From contig NZ_FNTG01000002.1 of the NCBI RefSeq assembly GCF_900104795.1, positions 2,542,001 to 2,606,000 on the forward strand: a stretch of DNA of 64,000 bases. Direction: 5' to 3'. The notes under the pieces are model-generated. The model was not told the origin of the DNA, ran no database searches, and was given only the letters and a program-made list of their open reading frames with translations. A program made the position numbers and the translations under genes. The DNA is from Burkholderia sp. WP9. Lineage in GTDB: Bacteria; Pseudomonadota; Gammaproteobacteria; Burkholderiales; Burkholderiaceae. Shown piece by piece: positions 8,687 through 16,982 of this stretch. How positions within the stretch are numbered: position 1 is the first letter of the stretch; the number at the start of each line of letters is the position of its first letter.

Positions 8687-10117
8687 ATGCAGCAATCTAC
8701 AGATACAACGGAATTGAAGGCGGGCCTCAAGCAGCGCCACATGACGATGATCGCGCTAGGCGGCGTGATCGGCGCAGGGCTCTTCGTCGGCAGCGGCGTG
8801 GTCGTGCAGCAGGCCGGCCCCGCGGCGGTGTTGTCGTTTCTGATCACCGGCGCACTGGTCGTGCTTGTCATGCGGATGCTTGGCGAAATGGCCTGCGCGA
8901 TGCCGGCCGTCGGCTCGTTCTACGAATACGCGCGGCTGGCATTCGGCGGCAAGCGTGCCTCCGGCAACCTGGCCGGCTTTCTCACCGGCTGGATGTACTG
9001 GTATTTCTGGGTCATCGTCGTGGCGGTCGAGGCGGTTGCGGGTGCGAAGCTTGTGCAGTTCTGGTTACCCGACGTGCCCGCATGGGCGATCAGTCTCGTG
9101 TTGCTGGTGACGCTCACGGCGACCAACCTCGTCTCGGTCGGCAGTTACGGTGAATTCGAGTTCTGGTTCGCATCGATCAAGGTCGCGGCGATCATGGTGT
9201 TTCTGTTTCTCGGCGGCATGTACGTGCTGGGGCTGTGGCCCGCGTCGAAGCACGTTACCGAAGTGCTGCCGACGCTGCTCTCGCACGGCGGCCTGATGCC
9301 CAAAGGCATTGGACCGGTGCTGAGCGGCGCGGTCGCCGCCACGGGTTTTTACTTCGGCGCGGAAATCGTCACCATCGCGGCGGCCGAAGCGCAGGAGCCC
9401 GCGAAGGCAGTCGCCAAAGCGACCAACTCGGTGATTACGCGCGTGCTGGTCTTTTATGTGGGCTCGATTCTGCTCGTCGTTGCGCTCGTGCCGTGGAACT
9501 CGCCGAAGATGGCGACGCCCTATGTCAGCGCGCTCGATGCGATGGGTATCCCGGCCGCCGCCAGCGTCATGAACGCCATCGTGCTCACGGCTGTACTGTC
9601 GGCGCTCAATTCCGGTCTCTACGCGGCGTCGCGGATGATCTTCGCGCTGACGCGCCACGGCGACGCGCCCGCTGCGCTCGCCAAGGTCAATCGCCGTGGC
9701 GTGCCGGTGCGCGCGATTCTGATCGGTACCGTATTCGGCTACGCGTCGGTCGTCATGTCGTACGTCTCGCCGGATACCGTGTTCGCGTTTCTCGTGAATT
9801 CGTACGGCACGGTGGCGATTTTTGTCTACGTGCTGATTGCGATCTCGCAACTGAAACTGCGTGCCCGCATCGAGCGGGATGCGCCGCAGAAGCTGCGAGT
9901 GAGGATGTGGTGCTATCCATACCTCACGTGGGTCGCGATCCTCGGCATGGTGGGCATTCTGGTCGCGATGGCCTTTATTCCGGAGCAACGTCAGCCGCTC
10001 TGGTTCGGTGTCGCGAGTCTCGGCGTGCTGCTGCTCGCTTATCTGCTGCGCGTGCGCAAAACCGACGAACTCTTTCGCGAGCCGGAGACGGTCGAATACC
10101 GGCATCGTCACCGCTGA
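8687..10117 (+). CDS. Amino-acid permease (APC superfamily), possible taurine importer
   Basis: A 476-residue APC-superfamily permease of the AAT (GabP/AnsP-like) group with about 12 hydrophobic helices. LKQRHMTMIALGGVIGAGLF near the N-terminus is the family signature of the first helix, and the GEMACAMPAVGSFYEYARLAFG segment follows. A strong GGAGGTG precedes the ATG at 8687; earlier in-frame codons lack a ribosome site. It lies 238 bp downstream of tauY. That gap holds a lone half-site, CTGGCACCAT at 8528, resembling the TauR box but with no convincing partner. Taurine or its amino-acid relatives are the natural substrate guess; this is context only. Confidence 0.8.
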   Translation: MQQSTDTTELKAGLKQRHMTMIALGGVIGAGLFVGSGVVVQQAGPAAVLSFLITGALVVLVMRMLGEMACAMPAVGSFYEYARLAFGGKRASGNLAGFLTGWMYWYFWVIVVAVEAVAGAKLVQFWLPDVPAWAISLVLLVTLTATNLVSVGSYGEFEFWFASIKVAAIMVFLFLGGMYVLGLWPASKHVTEVLPTLLSHGGLMPKGIGPVLSGAVAATGFYFGAEIVTIAAAEAQEPAKAVAKATNSVITRVLVFYVGSILLVVALVPWNSPKMATPYVSALDAMGIPAAASVMNAIVLTAVLSALNSGLYAASRMIFALTRHGDAPAALAKVNRRGVPVRAILIGTVFGYASVVMSYVSPDTVFAFLVNSYGTVAIFVYVLIAISQLKLRARIERDAPQKLRVRMWCYPYLTWVAILGMVGILVAMAFIPEQRQPLWFGVASLGVLLLAYLLRVRKTDELFREPETVEYRHRHR

Positions 10118-10158
10118 TACTTACGGTCCAAAATCGTCGCTATAAAAAACGAGATGAT

Positions 10159-10187
10159 TTGTATCGAAAAAAGAAAGTGCGTATGAT
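10159..10187 (+). promoter_or_regulatory. Probable sigma-70 promoter for the CobS/CobT-like pair
   Basis: TTGTAT (10159-10164), a 17-base spacer and TATGAT (10182-10187) lie in an A-rich stretch that stands out from its GC-rich surroundings, 75 bp before the GTG start of the cobS-like gene. No TauR-type box was found here, so the pair may be expressed separately from tauXY. Confidence 0.55.
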
Positions 10188-10261
10188 GAACCGGCAAGGC
10201 CGCGTGCGGCTGCTGAGCGCCGCGCCAGCCGCCGTTCAGACATAGCGCGAAGGAGACCGTA

Positions 10262-11251
10262 GTGACCGATATCGTGACAGGCAAACCGGACCGGATGGTC
10301 TCGGTGCGAACGTTGTTCGGCATCGATTCAGGTTTGATGGTGCCGGCGTTTAGCGACCGTGACGACCACGTTCCGGAAGTCGACGAGGCGTACCGCTTCA
10401 ATGCTGAAGTGACGCTGGCGATTCTCGCCGGCTTCATGCGCGAGCGCCGCGTGATGGTGCAGGGCCTGCATGGCACGGGCAAGTCGACCCACATCGAACA
10501 GGTCGCGGCCCGGCTCAACTGGCCGTGCGTGCGCGTGAATCTGGACGGGCATATCAGCCGTCTCGATCTGGTGGGCAAAGACGCCATCATCGTGCGCGAC
10601 GACCTGCAGGTGACCGAGTTCCAAGAAGGCATCGTGCCCTGGGCACTGCAACGGCCCATGGCGCTGATCTTCGACGAATACGACGCTGGCCGTCCCGACG
10701 TCATGTTCGTGATTCAGCGCATTTTGGAGCGCGACGGCAAATTCACGCTGCTCGATCAGAATCGCGTGATTCATCCGCACCCGTATTTCCGGCTGTTCGC
10801 CACGACCAATACCGTCGGCCTAGGCAATCTGAACGGCATGTATCACGGTACGCAGTTGCTGAATCACGCGCAGATGGACCGCTGGAACGTCGTGGCCACG
10901 CTCAACTATCTGCCGCGCGCCGAAGAGGCCGGCATCGTGCTCGCACGTGTGCCGGAACTCGCCGACGCTGCCGGCCGCGCACTGATCGAGTCGATGATCA
11001 GTGTCGCGGAACTGACGCGCAAGGGCTTTGCCGCCGGCGATCTGTCCACGCTGATGTCGCCGCGCACGGTGATCGACTGGGCGGAGAACTGCCAGATTTT
11101 CCGCGATCCCGCCATGGCGTTTCGCCTCACCTTCGTCAACAAGTGCGACGAAGCGGAACGGCCCATCGTGGCCGAGTATTTCCAGCGCTGCTTCGACAGA
11201 GAGCTGGAAAGCGCGCCTGAGCGCGAGGCCCATTCGATGGTGGCGCAATGA
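10262..11251 (+). CDS. cobS: CobS-like AAA+ ATPase (cobaltochelatase subunit family)
   Basis: A 329-residue AAA+ ATPase that closely resembles CobS, the ATPase subunit of aerobic cobaltochelatase. FGIDSGLMVPAFS starts the family pattern, Walker A is GLHGTGKST near residue 67, Walker B is ALIFDEYDAGRPDVMFVIQR, and ATTNTVGLG follows as sensor 1. The start is GTG at 10262, with GAAGGAGA just upstream. It overlaps the CobT-like VWA gene by 4 bp. No CobN or other cobalamin gene is present in the window. Neighbouring tau genes suggest a MoxR-like remodelling role, perhaps in maturing a metal- or cofactor-dependent enzyme of sulfonate use. That role is inference. Confidence 0.85.
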   Translation: MTDIVTGKPDRMVSVRTLFGIDSGLMVPAFSDRDDHVPEVDEAYRFNAEVTLAILAGFMRERRVMVQGLHGTGKSTHIEQVAARLNWPCVRVNLDGHISRLDLVGKDAIIVRDDLQVTEFQEGIVPWALQRPMALIFDEYDAGRPDVMFVIQRILERDGKFTLLDQNRVIHPHPYFRLFATTNTVGLGNLNGMYHGTQLLNHAQMDRWNVVATLNYLPRAEEAGIVLARVPELADAAGRALIESMISVAELTRKGFAAGDLSTLMSPRTVIDWAENCQIFRDPAMAFRLTFVNKCDEAERPIVAEYFQRCFDRELESAPEREAHSMVAQ

Positions 11252-12972
11252 GCGCTGCCGAGCGGCAAGCCACGCGCCGCGCGGAGCAGCGTCAGAACCT
11301 GTGTGCGGCGGCGGTGCGCGCGTTGACCGGCGACGCCGCGCTGCATTACCGTGCCGGCCGTCTGTATCGTGGCTTGCGTGCACTGCCGCTTCATGCGCCG
11401 CATCTGCGCACTGACCCGCGGGTTGATGATCTGCTCTCCTTGCGTGGAGCAGCGGATGGCGCCGCGCTGCGTTTGACGCATTCCGATGCGACTCTCCACG
11501 CGAGCCTGTGCCCCGTCGAGCCCGTTGAACGGCTCATGTTCGAACTCTTCGAGCAGCTGCGTTGCGAAGCGCTCGCACCCGCCGGCATGCCGGGGCTCGC
11601 GCGGAATCTGCGTCATCGCTTCGAAACATGGTCGAGGGCTTTTTATCGCACCGGACTTGCCGACGGCCACTTGGGCATTCTGCTTTACACGGTCGCCCAG
11701 ATCGTCTGGTCGCGTTTGTCGGGCTGGCCCGTGCTGGAAGAGACCGAAGGCCTGATCGAAGCCACTCGCGCCGCGATCACGCCGACGCTGGGCGTGCCGC
11801 TCGCGGCGCTGCGGCGGTATCGGACGGAGCAGGGCACGTTCGCGATTCATGCGCTCGCACTAGCTCGTCTCGTCAGCCAGATGATGCGTGAAGCACGCGC
11901 GCAGTCCCTTGAAGAAGACGAGCAGGCGCCGGAAGACGACGAAGCCGTGCGCGCCATGTTCGCGCTGTGGTTCGATACCGACGAAGGCGAGCAGGTCGAC
12001 ATGGGTCTCGCGGCCACCGGCGACAGCCGTGTTCTGCGCGACGCCGGGCAACGCTACCTCGCGTACACCACGCGCTACGACCGCGAATTGATGCCTGGCT
12101 CGCGGATTCGGCGCGAGTTACTCGCCGAGTATCGCGACCAGCTCGACAAGCGGATCGCCGCGCAGCGCATCAACGTGCCGCGGCTCGCGTATGCGCTGAA
12201 GGCCGCGCTCGCCGTGCCACAACGCGATGGCTGGTCGTTCGGTGAAGAGCACGGGCGTATCGACGGCCGGCGTCTCGCGCAACTGGTCTGCTCGCCGGCC
12301 GAGCGGCGTTTGTTCGTGCTGGAACGGCACAAGCCGCTCGCCGATTGCGTGGTGAGCTTTCTCATCGATTGTTCAGGGTCCATGCGAACCTATATCGAGC
12401 CGGTAGCGATGCTGGTGGATGTGCTCACGCGCGCGCTCGATCAGGCCGGTGTGGCCAGCGAGGTGCTGGGATTTTCGACCGGCGCATGGAATGGCGGCCG
12501 CGCGCGGCTCGACTGGCTGGCCGGCGGCCGGCCGCATCATCCGGGGCGGCTCAACGAGGTCGCACACCTTGTCTTCAAAGATGCCGCGACAAGCTGGCGG
12601 CGCGCTCGCGCCGACATCGCCGCGCTGTTCAAGGCCGATCTGTTCCGCGAGGGCGTGGACGGCGAAGCGGTCGATTGGGCCTGCACGCGACTGCGTGCGC
12701 GCGCCGAGGCGCGGCGCATCCTCGTCGTGATCTCGGACGGCAGTCCGATGGATACCGCGACCGCACAGGTCAACGATACCTATTACCTCGACAATCACCT
12801 GAAGCAGGTAGTGGCGCGCAATGAAGCCGCGCGCGACGTCGAATTGCTCGGTCTTGGCGTGGGACTCGATCTGAGTCCGTATTACCGCCGTTGCCTTGCT
12901 GTCGATCTGTCCGCGCCGCCTGACATGTCGCTGTTCGCCGAACTCGTCGGCTGGATCGGCGCGCGGCGGTAA
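11248..12972 (+). CDS. cobT: CobT-like VWA-domain protein (cobaltochelatase subunit family)
   Basis: A 574-residue partner of the CobS-like ATPase. The N-terminal half is mostly helical with an acidic stretch near residues 215-230 (LEEDEQAPEDDEA), like the acidic linker of CobT. The C-terminal von Willebrand factor A domain carries the MIDAS motif DCSGSM near residue 374, and SDGSPMDT further on supplies another metal-contacting loop. The ATGA overlap with the preceding gene indicates coupled expression as a two-part AAA+/VWA machine. In true cobaltochelatase these two act with CobN; here they are apart from any B12 genes, so the client is probably different. Confidence 0.85.
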   Translation: MSAAERQATRRAEQRQNLCAAAVRALTGDAALHYRAGRLYRGLRALPLHAPHLRTDPRVDDLLSLRGAADGAALRLTHSDATLHASLCPVEPVERLMFELFEQLRCEALAPAGMPGLARNLRHRFETWSRAFYRTGLADGHLGILLYTVAQIVWSRLSGWPVLEETEGLIEATRAAITPTLGVPLAALRRYRTEQGTFAIHALALARLVSQMMREARAQSLEEDEQAPEDDEAVRAMFALWFDTDEGEQVDMGLAATGDSRVLRDAGQRYLAYTTRYDRELMPGSRIRRELLAEYRDQLDKRIAAQRINVPRLAYALKAALAVPQRDGWSFGEEHGRIDGRRLAQLVCSPAERRLFVLERHKPLADCVVSFLIDCSGSMRTYIEPVAMLVDVLTRALDQAGVASEVLGFSTGAWNGGRARLDWLAGGRPHHPGRLNEVAHLVFKDAATSWRRARADIAALFKADLFREGVDGEAVDWACTRLRARAEARRILVVISDGSPMDTATAQVNDTYYLDNHLKQVVARNEAARDVELLGLGVGLDLSPYYRRCLAVDLSAPPDMSLFAELVGWIGARR

Positions 12973-13009
12973 CGGGACTGTGAAGCTCGGGAACGGTCTG
13001 GCTCGCGCG

Positions 13010-13771
13010 TCAGCGCACCAACTGCTGCAGCGCATGCAGGATCAACGAAGCGCCGATCACCATCAGAATCGCGAACGCGATGCGGCGCGTCATCACGCCC
13101 GATAGCGGCGGCGGGTACTGCCGCGCCACCATCGTCATGAGGGCGACGACCGGGACCGCGAAGGCGGCCTGCATCCAGAGGTCGGCGTCGAGTTGGCCCT
13201 CGTACGCGCTAAACAACGTGCGGGTGATCGAAGTCACCGTGAAGATCAGAATCAGCGCGTAGCGGATCTGCATGAGCGAGAGCGGCTGACGATAGAACTG
13301 AAAAATCAACGGTGGCCCGGATACGCCGAACATGCCGCTCAGCAGACCGCCGAACAGTCCGCTGACGAAGAAACTCCTATCGGCCGAGCGGCACGCGAGC
13401 GGCGCCGGACGCAGTGCCGCACTCAGGCCGCCGTACAGCACCACGGCGCCCAGCAGCAGTTGCAATACGCTGGAGGCCGCGTTGCTCAGCAGATTCAGCA
13501 CCAGCACGCCCGCCACCACGGAGGGCAGGACGCCCAGCGTGGCGGCGCCCACCGCGCGCCAGTCGATGTGATGGAATTTGCCGGGCAAGGCGGTCGCGCT
13601 ATTGGCGAGTGTCACGAGGCTGAGCAGGGCGGCGAGACTCGTGACCGGCGCCAGTTCGAAGCCGCTGGCCGCGCCGATGACGATCATGCTCAGGCCGAAG
13701 CCGGTGATGGTTTGAAAATAGCTCGCAAAGCCCATCAGCGCGAGGAGAGGCAGCAACTTCTGAACGATCAT
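13010..13771 (-). CDS. tauE: Sulfite exporter TauE/SafE (TSUP) family
   Basis: A 253-residue TSUP-family (DUF81) membrane protein with about eight hydrophobic helices and the typical duplicated layout. GFASYFQTITGFGLSMIVIG lies near the N-terminus, and GLFGGLLSGMFGVSGPPLIFQF begins the second half. TauE of Cupriavidus necator belongs to this family and exports the sulfite released by Xsc. The start at 13771 overlaps the pta stop by 4 bp (ATGA), so xsc, pta and tauE read as one pathway unit. No sulfite dehydrogenase was seen in the window, so export would be how sulfite is removed. Confidence 0.85.
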   Translation of the reverse strand: MIVQKLLPLLALMGFASYFQTITGFGLSMIVIGAASGFELAPVTSLAALLSLVTLANSATALPGKFHHIDWRAVGAATLGVLPSVVAGVLVLNLLSNAASSVLQLLLGAVVLYGGLSAALRPAPLACRSADRSFFVSGLFGGLLSGMFGVSGPPLIFQFYRQPLSLMQIRYALILIFTVTSITRTLFSAYEGQLDADLWMQAAFAVPVVALMTMVARQYPPPLSGVMTRRIAFAILMVIGASLILHALQQLVR

Positions 13772-14805
13772 GAAAGAGACGGTGTGAGGAGGACGTCGGG
13801 ATGTGTGAGCGCGGCTTGCGCCTGGACCGCAGTGACGGCGGTCACGTAGTAGATGTCGTCCGCGCTGCAGCCGCGCGACAGGTCGTTGGCCGGCTTGCGC
13901 AGGCCCTGCAGCAGTGGGCCGATCGCCTTCGCACCGCCGATCCGCTCGGCCAGCTTGTAGCCGATGTTGCCCGCTTCCAGACTCGGAAACACCAGCACGT
14001 TGGCGTGGCCCTCCACCTGCGAGTGCTTGACTTTGCGCAGCGCGATTTCGGAAACGATGGCCGCGTCGAGTTGCACATCGCCGTCGATCGCGAGATGCGG
14101 GCGGCGTTCCTGCACGATGTGGGTCGCATTGACCACTTTGTCGACGGCCGCATGGTGAGCGCTGCCGCTGGTCGAAAACGACAGCATCGCCACGCGCGGC
14201 TCGTCCATCAGAAGGCTTTGCGCGCTGTCTGCGGCGGCGATCGCGATCTCGGCGAGCTGGCCGGCATCGGGCTCCACCACGAGTGCGCAGTCCGAGAAAA
14301 TCAGGCCGCCCTTGAGCGTGTGGAACGGCTCGCACAGCATCATCAGGAAGAAGCTCGATACGAGCTTGAATGAAGGCGCGATGCCGATGATCTGGATCGC
14401 GGTGCGCACCACGTCGGCGGTGGTGTTGACCGCGCCGGACACGGAGCCGTCCGCGTGGCCGAGTCGCACCATCAGGTTCGCGAAGCAGAGTGGGTTGAGG
14501 ATTTCTTTGTGCGCCTGTTCGCGCGTCATGCCTTTTTTGCTGCGCAGAGCGAACAGTTCCTCGGCATATAGCGGTGCGAGCGCGGAAGCTACGGGGTCCA
14601 CCAACTCCATTGCCGACAGATCGACGTCGAAGCGGGCTGCGGCCTCGCGAATGCGCGTGGCGTCGCCCACGAGCAGAATGCGGGCAATGCCTTCGCGGCT
14701 CGCGCGCTGTGCGGCCTGCAACACGCGCGGATCTTCGGCCTCGCTCAGCACGATACGCATGGGTGAACGACGCGCTTGTTCAATGATGCGGTTGATGGCT
14801 TTCAT
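13768..14805 (-). CDS. pta: Phosphate acetyltransferase
   Basis: A 345-residue phosphotransacetylase that converts acetyl phosphate from Xsc to acetyl-CoA. It is the short single-domain form, lacking the N-terminal DRTGG region. Family motifs visible include VLSEAEDPRVLQAA near residue 20, DGSVSGAVNTTADVVRTAIQ near residue 120, and SFSTSGSAHH and VFPSLEAGNIGYKLAERIGG in the C-terminal half. The ATG at 14805 is preferred over an upstream in-frame codon at 14841. It follows xsc after a 141-bp gap that holds a strong hairpin. Confidence 0.93.
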   Translation of the reverse strand: MKAINRIIEQARRSPMRIVLSEAEDPRVLQAAQRASREGIARILLVGDATRIREAAARFDVDLSAMELVDPVASALAPLYAEELFALRSKKGMTREQAHKEILNPLCFANLMVRLGHADGSVSGAVNTTADVVRTAIQIIGIAPSFKLVSSFFLMMLCEPFHTLKGGLIFSDCALVVEPDAGQLAEIAIAAADSAQSLLMDEPRVAMLSFSTSGSAHHAAVDKVVNATHIVQERRPHLAIDGDVQLDAAIVSEIALRKVKHSQVEGHANVLVFPSLEAGNIGYKLAERIGGAKAIGPLLQGLRKPANDLSRGCSADDIYYVTAVTAVQAQAALTHPDVLLTPSLS

Positions 14806-14848
14806 GGAAATGGCCGTTTGGAGAGACAGCGAGACGCGCAACGAAGAA

Positions 14849-14889
14849 GCCGGAGACAGAGCGCCCGCGAGGGCGCGCCTGTTTCCGGC
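14849..14889. other. Intercistronic hairpin between xsc and pta
   Basis: The outer arms GCCGGAGACAG (14849-14859) and CTGTTTCCGGC (14879-14889) pair with one mismatch. Inside them GCGCCC and GGGCGC (14861-14876) pair around a 4-base loop. No T tract follows on the minus strand, so it may act as an mRNA processing or stability element that sets the xsc:pta ratio rather than as a full terminator. Confidence 0.7.
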
Positions 14890-14946
14890 CTGTGAGCACT
14901 GCGGGCTCCGTCTGCCTGTGCACGGTGCCCGCGCGCGCCCGAACCG

Positions 14947-16779
14947 TTAAACGTAGTCCTTGTACTTGTCGAGCATGCGCACAGGCTTGGAGAGCGCGTC
15001 GCGGCGGAACGGATCGCCCAGTTCACGGGTGCACATGATCTCGATGATGGTGGTCTTGCCGCTGTTCATCTGCGCGTCGATCGCTCGCTTGAGCGCGGGG
15101 CCGACATCTTCGAGACGATCCACCACGATGCCTTCGGCGCCCATCGCGCGGGCAATGGCCGCGAAGCTCTGGTTATCGAGTTCGCCCGCCACGAAGCGGC
15201 GATTGTAGAAGTCCACCTGGTTCTTCTTCTCTGCGCCCCATTGGCGGTTGTGGAACACCACTGCCGTCACCGGAATGTTATGACGCACGCAGGTCATGGT
15301 TTCCATCAGGCTCATGCCCCATGCGCCGTCGCCCGCATATGAAACGGCCGGGCGGTGCGGCGCGGCGACCTTGGCGCCGATGATGGTCGGAAACGCGTAG
15401 CCGCAATTGCCCCAGCTCATCGCCGCGAAGAAGCTGCGCGGCTTGTTGAAGCGCAGATAGCTGTTGGCCACCGAGTTGATGTTGCCGATGTCGGTCGACA
15501 CCATCACGTCTTCCGGCATGGCCTTTTCCAGTTCGCGCAGCACCTGGCGCGGATGCAGATAGGTGCCGCCGCCAGGCGTGCGTTCGTGCTTCTGCTCTTC
15601 GATCATGTCGAGGCTGTAGGCGTCGCGCTCGTGTGTCCAATCGTCGAGCTCTTTCTCCCATGCCGCTTTTTCTGCGGCGATCTGAGCGCCGCGTTCTTCG
15701 CGCGTGGCGTCGCAGGCAATCTTGCGTCCGGCAAGGCGCTCGGTCAATGCGACGGCGGCGGCCTTCGCGTCGCCGCAAATGCCTACCGAGATCTTCTTCA
15801 CGAGACCGAGCATCTTGTGATCGGCATCGATCTGGATGATCTTCGCGTTGGTCGGCCAGTAGTCCAGGCCGTGCTGCGGCAGCGTGCCGAACGGTCCGAG
15901 ACGCGAGCCGAGCGCGATCACGACGTCGGCGCGCGAAAGCAGCTTCATGGCGGCCTTCGAGCCCTGATAGCCGAGCGGGCCGCACCACAGCGGATGGCTG
16001 GCCGGGAACGAATCGTTGTGCAGGTAGCTGTTCACGACCGGCGCGTTCAGTCGCTCGGCGAGCGCCTTGCATTCTTCGATCGCGTCGGCCATCACCACGC
16101 CGCCGCCTGAAATGATCACCGGGAACTTCGCTTGCGCGAGCAGTTCTGCCGCTTCGTTCAGGCGTTGCTCACCGCCCGCGCCGCGATCGAGACGCTGCGG
16201 CTGGGGGATTTCCACTTTGACCTGGCCGTAGAAGTAATCGCGCGGGATATTGAGCTGGGTCGGTCCCATCTCCGCCATGGCGCGGTCGAAACAGCGGCCG
16301 GTGAATTCCGCCATGCGTGCCGGATGGGTGACATGGCCTTGATACTTGGTGAATTCCTGGAACATGGGCAGTTGCTTGGCTTCCTGGAAGCCGCCCAGAC
16401 CGATCCCCATGGTGCCCGCTTCCGGTGTGACGATCACGACCGGGCTGTGCGCCCAGTAGGCTGCCGCAATGGCTGTGACGCAGTTGCTGATGCCGGGGCC
16501 GTTCTGGCCGATCACCACGCCGTGGCGTCCCGACACGCGCGAGTAGCCGTCGGCCATATGGCCGGCGCCTTGCTCATGCACCACCGGAATCAGACGGATG
16601 CCGGCGGGCGCAAAAATGTCCATGGCGTCCATGAACGCCGAGCCCATGATGCCGAACATATCGGTCACGCCGTTGGCCGCCAGGGTTTCGACGAACGCTT
16701 CCGACGGCGTCATGGCCTGCGGGCCGCTGACACGGTTGTCGGCGGTAGCGTCGCGTTGGGAAGGATTCTGCTCGCTCAT
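14947..16779 (-). CDS. xsc: Sulfoacetaldehyde acetyltransferase
   Basis: A 610-residue thiamine-diphosphate enzyme. With phosphate it splits sulfoacetaldehyde into acetyl phosphate and sulfite, the central step of C2-sulfonate use. It has the three-domain layout of the acetolactate-synthase superfamily. The N-terminal domain holds VHEQGAGHMADGYSRVSG with the catalytic Glu, and the C-terminal one has GDGAWGMSLMETMTCVRHN, the GDG-type thiamine-diphosphate site. Family-typical stretches such as FGIMGSAFMDAMDIFAPAGI and MEGVVAENQ-like positions agree with Xsc rather than with acetolactate synthase. The ATG at 16779 follows GGAG and gives the usual Xsc length. It leads the xsc-pta-tauE group and has its own promoter. 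Confidence 0.95.
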   Translation of the reverse strand: MSEQNPSQRDATADNRVSGPQAMTPSEAFVETLAANGVTDMFGIMGSAFMDAMDIFAPAGIRLIPVVHEQGAGHMADGYSRVSGRHGVVIGQNGPGISNCVTAIAAAYWAHSPVVIVTPEAGTMGIGLGGFQEAKQLPMFQEFTKYQGHVTHPARMAEFTGRCFDRAMAEMGPTQLNIPRDYFYGQVKVEIPQPQRLDRGAGGEQRLNEAAELLAQAKFPVIISGGGVVMADAIEECKALAERLNAPVVNSYLHNDSFPASHPLWCGPLGYQGSKAAMKLLSRADVVIALGSRLGPFGTLPQHGLDYWPTNAKIIQIDADHKMLGLVKKISVGICGDAKAAAVALTERLAGRKIACDATREERGAQIAAEKAAWEKELDDWTHERDAYSLDMIEEQKHERTPGGGTYLHPRQVLRELEKAMPEDVMVSTDIGNINSVANSYLRFNKPRSFFAAMSWGNCGYAFPTIIGAKVAAPHRPAVSYAGDGAWGMSLMETMTCVRHNIPVTAVVFHNRQWGAEKKNQVDFYNRRFVAGELDNQSFAAIARAMGAEGIVVDRLEDVGPALKRAIDAQMNSGKTTIIEIMCTRELGDPFRRDALSKPVRMLDKYKDYV

Positions 16780-16798
16780 GGGTGTCTCCGATTCTTCG

Positions 16799-16892
16799 AA
16801 ATAAATGGAACAAAAAATACCGAAAAATGATTGGTGTTTCAAATGTAGGTCAGTCGCTTCGGTGCGTCAACATAAATTCAAATAAATGGAAC
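16799..16892 (-). promoter_or_regulatory. xsc promoter flanked by two identical 13-bp sites
   Basis: On the minus strand TTGACG (16870-16865), a 17-base spacer and TACATT (16847-16842) form a near-consensus sigma-70 promoter 63 bp before the xsc start. The 13-mer GTTCCATTTATTT occurs twice in the same direction: at 16880-16892, just upstream of the -35, and at 16799-16811, in the leader. The starts are 81 bp apart. Two operators on either side of a promoter suit a looping repressor, possibly one of the IclR proteins. No TauR-type box is present. Confidence 0.65.
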
Positions 16893-16982
16893 GTTTTGTA
16901 TCAAAATCGGTTGGCATTTGGTTTGGGGCGGCTGTTTGGCGGGTTGGGCTCGCGCCGGTGGCAAATGGCCGTGGCTGCGCTG

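Noticed and set aside
10262..12972. A cobalamin biosynthesis locus
   Set aside because: CobS- and CobT-like genes alone do not make one; no cobN, cbi or other cob gene lies in the 64 kb, and the neighbours are sulfonate genes.
14947..16779. Acetolactate synthase instead of Xsc
   Set aside because: Both share the thiamine-diphosphate fold, but the length, the family-specific stretches and the adjacent pta and tauE fit sulfoacetaldehyde acetyltransferase; no small regulatory subunit gene follows.
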